This document shows positions 35,620-43,600 of a stretch of DNA of 64,000 nt, piece after piece. Positions within the stretch are counted from its first letter, which is position 1. Every line of letters starts with the position of its first letter. Source of the stretch: Candidatus Caenarcanales bacterium (GTDB lineage Bacteria; Cyanobacteriota; Vampirovibrionia; LMEP-6097). The stretch covers positions 26,232-90,231 of the forward strand of contig JABSOS010000013.1 in the NCBI GenBank assembly GCA_013216135.1, read 5' to 3'. The notes under the pieces are model-generated. The model saw only the letters and a program-made list of their open reading frames with translations. It did no database searches and had not been told where the DNA came from. The translations under genes and the position numbers were made by a program.

Positions 35620-35715
35620 AACTAATTATCTTAACTTTCCTGAAATGAGAAAATCAAGAATATAGTAAATACCTTAATAAAGAATTTATATGACTAAGAA
35701 AGTTTATAATCTATT

Positions 35716-35905
35716 TCATACTTTCTCAGCAAAAACAAACTGATCTCCAGAAGCTTCTTTTTTAGCAACTTGCTCACCTTCATTAGGGATTAAATTTGTA
35801 ACTCCTGCTGCTTCAAGTAATGCAATACCAGGGTTCTGATATACCATAAACTCACCAGGACTTTCACCCTTAAAGAAATCTGTAACTCCTGTAGCTTCTT
35901 GATAA
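35716..35905 (-). pseudogene. Coding remnant downstream of the aminotransferase
   Basis: An open frame without a good start, ending in TGA at 35716-35718, encodes about 63 residues in the style 'YQEATGVTDFFKGE...', 'LLEAAGVTNLIPNEGEQ', 'DQFVFAEKV'. The repeated EA(T/A)GVT pattern and normal amino-acid composition suggest the 3' end of a decayed or displaced gene. A 43-aa peptide from the internal ATG (Met-Val-Tyr-Gln) is the only conventional alternative. No family recognised. Otherwise the 35620-35908 interval holds only AT-rich sequence. Confidence 0.45.
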
Positions 35906-35908
35906 ATT

Positions 35909-37342
35909 TTATATTAAAGCTATTAAACCAAGTCTAAAGTAATTCATATAATTAACTCCATAAACCCTACCAGGAACTAATAAAATTCTATGTTGAATTA
36001 AAAATTCGAATAAACTTTGAACAGAATATATATCAGATGAGAGTTTTATAAAACAAGACAATCCATTCAATCTATCTTGCTTAAGATCTAAGCCAAGCTC
36101 AGCTTCATTAAAGATCTTTTCTAGACTAGCTTTAAAATCTAGATTATCTCGACAAAAAGAAATTATCTTCGCTAAAACTAATTCTTTCAAATGCTTAGAA
36201 TCAGCCACTTGTGAATCTCTAAAAATCTTGTCCTTAGCTAAAGCTATCATAAAACGAGCTTCACTTAAAATAGCCTCCGAATTATCCAAAGCAAAAGCAG
36301 CTAAATACTCACCTAAAATTGGAGTTCTCAACGAAAAATAATTCTTCTGTTTCAATAATTGTTCACGTAAAGCAAAATCCTGAACAGCTAACCATCCAGT
36401 TCTCAAGCCTTGCAAGCCATAAGATTTGCTAACATCAGCAATAGAAATACCTTTCTCGTAAAGACTTGCTACAGATTTCAAATCCAAACCGGGGTTCACC
36501 AAATCTTTAAAAACCTCATCAGCAATTAAATAGGCATCACTCGTTTTAATCAAATCAACCAATAAATTAAGTTCTTCATTATTAAAGAAGCCCCCCGTTG
36601 GATTATTAGGGTTATTTATCACTAAAGCCTTAAGATCATTATTTTCATTAAATATTTTTCTCAAAGCATCATAATTAAACTCAAAATCTTGAGACCAATC
36701 ATAATCCCAATCTATAATCTCCACTCCCATATCTTTTGCAATTTGATATAGAGAAGCATATATTGGCTTCTGAACAACAATCTTATCTCCAGCTACAAAT
36801 AAACTAGTAAAAGTTAAAACTATAGCTTCAGAAGCTCCACTAGTAGAAAGAAAATTTAAATTATTACCATACTTATTTTTAAGGGCATCCTGAAAAATAT
36901 CTAAACCAAATTTACTTGAGTAATCAATCTTAAAATCAGCTAAATTTTCAAAAAACTTCTGTTTAGAAATAAAATCATGTTTTTTATTACGAACATCGGA
37001 ATACTCCGAACCTTGGTTCGGAGATGCAGAGATGTGATGAGTAACAAAAGCAGCATCGTAGCCTGAGTTATTTAAGAGTGAGGGCTCGTAAGAGTTTTCA
37101 CTCTCTGATGGCGAAGGCTCAGAAACACTTTGTGTTTCTTTAGATTTGCGTAATACCCAGTTAGCTTGCTGTGGGGATAGCAAATCTCGATGCTGCCTTT
37201 TATTTTGAAAATTATACTTAGAAACTAGATCATATAAACCATTTATAGATAATGGATCTAGACATGCAGAACTAATAGAAAAGTCTACATCTTTTTCGTA
37301 TTTATTATATAAATCTTCTAATTCAAAATTATTAAAATGCAA
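35909..37342 (-). CDS. PLP-dependent aminotransferase class I/II with hairpin-rich insertion
   Basis: 477 aa. Fold-type I motifs: 'STSGASEAIVL' (cofactor phosphate), 'VINNPNNPTGG' (Asn), 'LIADEVFKDL' (Asp), the Schiff-base Lys in 'DVSKSYGLQGLRTGW', and the Arg near 'MNYFRLGLI' at the C-terminus. Substrate unknown. Between 'LYDLVSKYNF' and 'SSKFGLDIFQDAL' there are about 65 extra residues (about 52-118), Ser/Glu/Asn-rich, whose DNA contains three short perfect hairpins (see findings). Start is TTG 37342 with only a weak AGG upstream, so the N-terminus is uncertain. Confidence 0.82.
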   Translation of the reverse strand: MHFNNFELEDLYNKYEKDVDFSISSACLDPLSINGLYDLVSKYNFQNKRQHRDLLSPQQANWVLRKSKETQSVSEPSPSESENSYEPSLLNNSGYDAAFVTHHISASPNQGSEYSDVRNKKHDFISKQKFFENLADFKIDYSSKFGLDIFQDALKNKYGNNLNFLSTSGASEAIVLTFTSLFVAGDKIVVQKPIYASLYQIAKDMGVEIIDWDYDWSQDFEFNYDALRKIFNENNDLKALVINNPNNPTGGFFNNEELNLLVDLIKTSDAYLIADEVFKDLVNPGLDLKSVASLYEKGISIADVSKSYGLQGLRTGWLAVQDFALREQLLKQKNYFSLRTPILGEYLAAFALDNSEAILSEARFMIALAKDKIFRDSQVADSKHLKELVLAKIISFCRDNLDFKASLEKIFNEAELGLDLKQDRLNGLSCFIKLSSDIYSVQSLFEFLIQHRILLVPGRVYGVNYMNYFRLGLIALI

Positions 37343-37378
37343 CTAAGTCGCCTGGGCTAAATAAACTATAAGCTAAGA

Positions 37379-37561
37379 CTACTTAATCTCTACATGCTCA
37401 GTAACTTTACGCATGTACTTATTATATTTATTCATTTTAAGCTTATCAGGGTGTTTTTTCTTGTTCTTAGTTGTAGCATAGCGAGACGGAGGTACGCCAG
37501 CCTCTCTAGCTTCTGTACACTCTAAAATGATTTTTACTTTATCTTGTTTCTTTTTCGCCAT
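37379..37561 (-). CDS. rpmG: 50S ribosomal protein L33
   Basis: 60 aa. 'KVKIILECTEAREAG' followed by 'RYATTKNKKKHPDKLKMNKYNKY' and the C-terminal 'VTEHVEIK' are the L33 pattern. Only one Cys is present, so this is a zinc-independent (C-minus) paralogue. AGGAA lies 7 nt before the ATG. Confidence 0.96.
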   Translation of the reverse strand: MAKKKQDKVKIILECTEAREAGVPPSRYATTKNKKKHPDKLKMNKYNKYMRKVTEHVEIK

Positions 37562-37677
37562 GATAAATTCCTGAATCTAACATTGTAGCAAAAAATAATA
37601 CAAGAATATTAATTTCTTCTAAAAATTTAGCCCGCCTAATCTAATCAATAAAATCTCAATCTGCCAATGATAAGACT

Positions 37678-38583
37678 ATGCAACCAGCGATTAAAGACTC
37701 GACATTATTTTTAGGGCGCTCGGCTGAAGTAGAAGCTAAAATCCAGAAACACCTGGATGCTAGTAAAAATTTCCCAACTCCTCAAAATAAGATATTCAAT
37801 ATCGTTACCAAAGTAAATGATTTTAATAGTTTAAAAAGTGAACTAGCTGAAGCTATTATTCAGGTTCAAGATCTAGCAAAAAAACTTCACTATAAGAAAA
37901 AAAGTAAAGAACAATTAAAAAACTTAAGTCCAGTAAGTGAGAAAGATTTAGTAAAAACAGTACAAGTTTTAGGCTATGACATTATTAAAGAGGAGTCTGA
38001 GAACTTCTTAGTAAGTGAATTTTTAAATCTTGCAAATAAAACTAAAGATAGAAATCTTAAAAAAATCATCAAAAATGCTGCCTGGATGGGAGCCATAGCT
38101 CGTGGAGTAGCAGATATTATAGAGTACCCAGAAAATGACCACGCATTCTTTGCTGGCTTAAATTATTACCTAGGTACAGTAATAGTCGGAATAAGTGACC
38201 CTAGAGCTTTTCAAGAAATAGAAGAAATGAAAAGTAAAGGCATGGATGAACACAGCAGTTCAGAAGCGATACTTGGTTTACCTTTATCAGAAATCAGTAA
38301 AAGATTTTTACTCAATAATAAAATCCCAGAACCTGTTATAGACACAGTTTGCAATGGTAAAGAACATAAAAACAAAGATGAAAATAATACTTTAGTAGCG
38401 ATAGTAAAATACTCAGAAAAAATCGTTAAATCAATCAATGACGATAAAAAGAGTATCGCTGACATCTGGGCAGAATCAAAGCCTTATTTAGATGATTTAG
38501 GAATTAAATTAAGCTTCAGTGATTGGAGTAGAGAAATTAAACTTATTTTCTTTAAGCTTATTAAGCTTGAGAATGAAGTTTAG
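37678..38583 (+). CDS. HDOD-domain-like protein
   Basis: 301 aa. The pattern fits an HDOD signalling domain: 'FPTPQNKIFNIVTKVND' (usual LPxLP start), 'LAEAIIQVQDLAKKLHY...SPVSEKDLVKTVQVLGYDII', 'HAFFAGLNYYLGTVIVGISDP', 'EAILGLPLSEISKRFLLNNKIPEPVIDTV' and then a final helix set. The canonical HD residues are not present, as is normal for HDOD. Such proteins often regulate c-di-GMP, motility or stress responses, but no partner is visible. It lies 35 bp upstream of the next gene, which has its own promoter. Confidence 0.65.
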   Translation: MQPAIKDSTLFLGRSAEVEAKIQKHLDASKNFPTPQNKIFNIVTKVNDFNSLKSELAEAIIQVQDLAKKLHYKKKSKEQLKNLSPVSEKDLVKTVQVLGYDIIKEESENFLVSEFLNLANKTKDRNLKKIIKNAAWMGAIARGVADIIEYPENDHAFFAGLNYYLGTVIVGISDPRAFQEIEEMKSKGMDEHSSSEAILGLPLSEISKRFLLNNKIPEPVIDTVCNGKEHKNKDENNTLVAIVKYSEKIVKSINDDKKSIADIWAESKPYLDDLGIKLSFSDWSREIKLIFFKLIKLENEV

Positions 38584-38606
38584 TTATTATCTATATTAAA
38601 CCAGGG

Positions 38607-38612
38607 TATAAA
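38607..38612 (+). promoter_or_regulatory. -10 box of the 38619 gene (leaderless)
   Basis: TATAAA ending 6 nt before the ATG at 38619, with no Shine-Dalgarno sequence. Confidence 0.55.
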
Positions 38613-38618
38613 AATCCC

Positions 38619-39581
38619 ATGGGCGAAATTAGTGGTAACAATAGATCACAAGGTCGTATTCTGAGAAACATTCGTGACGCAAGAACTTTAAAAGTACCAG
38701 GACATGAAAAAAAAGATATTGAAACAGCCGCTGACGAAGCAACTGGAATAGTCAATGATTTTTTTACAAATGGCGGTGATCCAAATCAAAATGGTTTAGA
38801 TGCTACGGAATATAGAAGTTTAATTCAACAATTACCAGAATCCCCTGTTAGAACTTTAATTGAGAATATGAATCAACCTTGGTATGAAGCAAATCCAGTT
38901 ACAGAAGGGCAAAAACTTTATTCCGAGAATATGGATATCTTAAGAGATTTCAAAAATTCATCTGATCGAGAATTTAATAAGGTGAGAACAAGAGTTCAAG
39001 ATGATTTAAACTTAGAAACAAGTCCTAGGTTTATGCAAGTTCATAAGTATTTTAATGGTGACATAGCGGCTGTTCGCTTCAACAAACTTGAGCTTCTAAT
39101 GCCTGATAAACAGCAAGAGAGTGAGCATTTTAATACGGGTGTTATTTTAGGTGCTGAAATTAACCCTGATACTGGAAAATTTGAGAACTTAAATTTCAAT
39201 GGAGAACCTATTTCAGGAAGAGAAGTAGAATCTAACAGAGCTAAAGTAAAAGAAAAAGTAAATAGTGATATCACAAATTTTAATCCCAAAAACAATTTAG
39301 AGTTTGAGAAGTATTCTAATGGGCAAACTCCAAAAACCCTCCATTCCGTTACAGGATCTTATACAAATGAAAGTGGTGAAAAAGTTAATTTCCAAGTACA
39401 GAATCAGTTTACAAACCTTAACAATGACGCAGGGGACTCTTCACCGAACTCAGCTGATACCAAAGTTATAATTCAATACGAAAATGGTTCTGGAGCAGTA
39501 CTAAATGGTAGCGAAGTACCGAAAAGTTTCTTTACAAAGATAATAGAAAATGAACCTGAAAATTCAACAGGGCTGCGTTAA
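38619..39581 (+). CDS. Hypothetical protein with EF-hand-like loop
   Basis: 320 aa, no signal peptide, no Cys noted, no recognised family. Residues about 55-66 ('DPNQNGLDATEY') resemble one EF-hand/dockerin loop. The C-terminal half is strand-rich with Asn, Gly and Thr. It is acidic to neutral and followed 11 bp later by mrp, which has its own -10 box. The 2191-aa giant has similar Asp/Asn-rich loops, so both may belong to a Ca-dependent surface set; that is inference. Confidence 0.5.
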   Translation: MGEISGNNRSQGRILRNIRDARTLKVPGHEKKDIETAADEATGIVNDFFTNGGDPNQNGLDATEYRSLIQQLPESPVRTLIENMNQPWYEANPVTEGQKLYSENMDILRDFKNSSDREFNKVRTRVQDDLNLETSPRFMQVHKYFNGDIAAVRFNKLELLMPDKQQESEHFNTGVILGAEINPDTGKFENLNFNGEPISGREVESNRAKVKEKVNSDITNFNPKNNLEFEKYSNGQTPKTLHSVTGSYTNESGEKVNFQVQNQFTNLNNDAGDSSPNSADTKVIIQYENGSGAVLNGSEVPKSFFTKIIENEPENSTGLR

Positions 39582-39584
39582 AAT
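39579..39584 (+). promoter_or_regulatory. -10 box of mrp (leaderless)
   Basis: TAAAAT overlapping the stop of the upstream gene, ending 8 nt before the mrp ATG at 39593; no Shine-Dalgarno. Confidence 0.55.
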
Positions 39585-39592
39585 AAACTCTT

Positions 39593-40663
39593 ATGAGTGA
39601 AAAAAGAGTTCAAGAAGCTACTGAGATAATCTCAAAATTTTTATCTCCAACAAATTTTAAAGACATATCAGTTCAAGGTGACAAAAAAGTTGTATTCAAC
39701 TTAATGTTAGAAAATCCTGCTGATACGAAAAAGAAAGATGAAATCATTAAAGAATTAGAGAAACAACTTTCTAAAGCTGGTTTCACTGAATTAGATGTTT
39801 ACACTACTCAAAAACCAGATAATATGCAAGGCGGAGGACACAGACCTATAGGTGGTACTGCTAACCGTGGTAATATCGCACCGAAATCACCTGTAGAAGG
39901 AATTAAACACATCATCGCTATCAATAGTGGAAAAGGTGGCGTAGGTAAAAGTACTTGTTCTGTTAACTTAGCTATCTCACTTGCAAAGCAAGGTCACAAA
40001 GTAGGTTTGCTTGACGCTGATATTACAGGACCTAATGTTCACCTTATGTTAGGTGTAACTGAAAAACCTCATTTAAGTGAAAATCAAAAAGTAGTTTCTT
40101 TAGAAGCACACGGCGTAAAACTAATCTCTATGGGGACTCTAGTAGATGAAAACAAACCTACGATTTGGAGAGGACCAATGCTTGATGGTGTTATCAAACA
40201 GTTTCTAAGAGAAGTAGAATGGGGTGAATTAGAGTACTTACTAATCGACTTACCTCCAGGAACTAGTGATGCACAGCTAACTCTTTGTCAGAATGTACCA
40301 TTAGATGGAACGGTGATAGTTACTACTCCTCAGGATGTCGCGCTATTAGACGCTAAGAAAGGTTTACAGATGTTCCAGAAAATGAACGTTCCGATTTTAG
40401 GTTTAATCGAGAACATGAGTTTCTTTGAATGTCCTAACTGTAACCATAGAACCGAGATCTTCTCTCACGGTGGTGGTAGATCAGCTGCAGCTAAACTTGA
40501 CTTAGATTTCTTAGGTGCTATTCCTATTGAATTAAAAGTGAGAACTGGTGGAGACTCAGGTGTACCTGTAACAGTAAGTGATGAAGAGCATTCTGTTTCT
40601 AAAGCTTTTAATGAAATTGCTAAGTCTTTAGTAGAAAAGATTAAAGCTAAGATTGCAGCTTAA
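39593..40663 (+). CDS. mrp: Mrp/NBP35-type Fe-S carrier P-loop ATPase
   Basis: 356 aa. N-terminal MIP18-like (DUF59) domain (about 1-80), Gly-rich linker, then the deviant Walker A 'NSGKGGVGKSTCSVNLA', switch 'GLLDADITGPNVHLMLG', 'PPGTSDAQL' and the metal-site 'CPNC' in 'FFECPNCNHRTEIF'. Mrp/ApbC proteins carry Fe-S clusters to apoproteins. Its 3' end overlaps by 4 bp the convergent dual-GHKL gene. Confidence 0.95.
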   Translation: MSEKRVQEATEIISKFLSPTNFKDISVQGDKKVVFNLMLENPADTKKKDEIIKELEKQLSKAGFTELDVYTTQKPDNMQGGGHRPIGGTANRGNIAPKSPVEGIKHIIAINSGKGGVGKSTCSVNLAISLAKQGHKVGLLDADITGPNVHLMLGVTEKPHLSENQKVVSLEAHGVKLISMGTLVDENKPTIWRGPMLDGVIKQFLREVEWGELEYLLIDLPPGTSDAQLTLCQNVPLDGTVIVTTPQDVALLDAKKGLQMFQKMNVPILGLIENMSFFECPNCNHRTEIFSHGGGRSAAAKLDLDFLGAIPIELKVRTGGDSGVPVTVSDEEHSVSKAFNEIAKSLVEKIKAKIAA

Positions 40664-43600
40664 GTAAACAAAGCCCTACAAATATCTACAGGATTTGAAA
40701 TTGACTTGCGCTTTTCATCATTAGTCTCAGAAATAAGGCTATCTAAAAGTAGCTTAAATTTCTTTGGTTCCTTTTTAAGAGCTGTATGAAGTAAATTTCT
40801 TTGTTTTTGAAAAAAGCCTGCATTATGCGTAATGTCACCAGGTTGCTCAAAAACAGCATGAATCGCTTCGTGTGTATCTAAACAAATTATATTCTCTAAT
40901 ATCTTAGTTCTGTCCTCGTCACTGATAGAGTCTCTACTGAGTAGATGAGCTATTGCCCCAAAGGAACCACTTGCAAGATTTGTTGAACTTGATGACGAAC
41001 CTTGAACAGCATGCCCTTCAGAACCATCATTGGCATAGTAATATGTAGTCTGATAATTATCAGCGATATCTAAATGTTCATGCAAAGCCTTTCTCATCTC
41101 ATCAATGATATATATCACTGGAGCTTTTTCTTTTGCTGAACTTGATAACTTAAAGTCACTACGCGCTCTTTCTAAGTAACTAGGAGCTTGATATTGTTGA
41201 ATATTATTTTCTTGACGCTGAGGTTCTCGTTTTGATTTATAGGAGCTATAAGATGAGTTAAGCTTGTTTGCTATATCTCCAGGTAAAGTCGATAGCATTT
41301 TGACACTAAAAGTCTTATTCTTCACTTGCTCTCTAAATATTTCATTAAGTTCAATTAATGAGACTTTCTTATCACAATAATCTAAGTATGGTGTATTTAA
41401 AACAAGAGACTCTAACTGACTTTTACTCTGTGAGTATCCCTGGAATTGAGCTTTATCAATTTCTTCACCTTCAAGTAGGGTGCGAGCAAACTGTTTTAAT
41501 TCATCATCTTTTAAACTTTGATATAAATTATGTCCTTCCAAATCAAAGTAATCATATGAAATAAAATCTAAGTCTTTAAATGGAATATCATTATTTGCTA
41601 AATAAGTGAAAAACAATCTAGCAGACAACTCTGGAACTTCTTCTTTTATTATTGGAATATTAATTTCACGCTGAGCAATATCGCTTCTAGATTTAATTAA
41701 GTCCATCTTTTTAGGAATATCAATCGCAAGTCCTTTACGTAAAACTACTCTAATAGGCTCAGGCACTTGATCAAATAATTCTTCCTCGACAGGCATAATA
41801 TATAAACCCTTTTGTACAATTGAATTTTCATTAGTACTCATAAGCTTAATATCACCTAAACCATCAATAGAACAAACAATTTTATATTTAGCTTCTGAAT
41901 TAATTTGTTGGTTATCACATATGATTTTTACTTCATTTGCATCAACAAAGCGAGTATGTTTAATAACTGCATCTTTTAGTAAAGCAATTTCAGTTTTGGC
42001 AAGATTAGAATTAGAAACTTTTTCAATTCGAGTTCCCTTATAATCTTCTTCTTTAATTTCTCTTTTGATTGCCACATCAGCAATTTTTTCGCCTTGCTTA
42101 ACGACTTCTCCATCTTGATTCAAAGGAATTAAGTTAAGGTAAGTCACCATACCATCTCCAGTAGATGTTTTCACTCGAACTTCACTTGCATTCTGAAAAA
42201 CCGTAAAAAAGCCCTGCCCAAATTTACCAGTAGTCTCTACTCCATCTTTAGATGAATCACCTGGTACTAATAAATAATTGAAAACCTCATTTAAACTCAT
42301 ACCAACTTCATCTTCAAAGCTAGTTACTAAACTCGATGAGAAGGAATTTTCATTTTTCTCACTAAAGAAATCAATTCTTATGTCAGAACCAACCTCTTCT
42401 TTAGAAGTAGTTATCGCATCGATACTATTTTGGGCTAATTCACGAATCCATAAAAAAGGATCATTTGCTTCCTGGTTATTAATAGCGTGTGCTATTAGCC
42501 TTTGAACTTCTTCCGTGTCTGGAACTTCTTCTAACACCTCTTGAATGATTTGATTAATAGATGAATCATTGTCCATCTCCCTAAAACTACTTTCTCTAAG
42601 AGTTTTAGCTTGAAAGAAATCTGATAACCTAATGACATCAGAATCTATGACTAGGTCCCTAGAGTTATTCTCATTAACCTTTAAGCGATTCCCCTCAAGA
42701 GCATAAATCATTAATGGTCTTAAACTAGATGGCAACTCTGAATAATCCCTATCTCTTCTATCTTTACCTAATACTTTTTGAAGTGGACTTTTATCACCAC
42801 TGAAGCGATTTTCAGGCAAATATAAACTTTTCAAATCAGAAATAATCGACCTTAACTCAGATTTTGTAAGTGAGTCTCTATTCTCAATAAAATAATCTAA
42901 TATATTATTTGCAATACCATAACTCTCTTGACACCTACGGTATTCATTGTAACTATCCTTATCGAGTGAATCGTTTGCGATCCCCACTAGCTTTATAATT
43001 TCAAAATAAGCACTTAGTTGATGATCTGGGGCACCTTCAAAGCTATCTACAATCTTGGGGATTCCACCATTATGTACTAAGCCTGGAAGCCATAGATCAC
43101 TAGTATCAATAGAACTATTTTTTTCATAAGCTATATGTTTTAAAGCCAATTCTAAAGTTATAGGTAACATTTTTTGGTAAGCTTCATTTGATAACTCTGT
43201 CAGCTCAAGTAAACCTCTACATAAACGCCTTGCATCACCAATAGCTATATTATTTAATTTATCAATATTATTGTTTATAAATTTATCTAAGATATCAAGC
43301 TTTGCCGGATTGATATCCAACTTTTCTTTCACTCTATAGCTTACTATGAGTCCATCACGGTAGTGACTATAAAGCATTTCAGCTTGAGGATTATATTCAA
43401 GGTACCTATCACTAGTCTCTTTTTTAATCATTGAGCTAAGTTTTTTTATAGGTTTTGAGTTGACAAAATTAAGATACGCTTCAGTAAATTTATTTAGCTG
43501 ATTTGTACCCTCACTATAATCTTTAAAATCTCTGTCTAAATAATCATGACTTGCAAAGCGATGATATGAACCATTTTCGTCATAAGTAAATGTTCTATCT

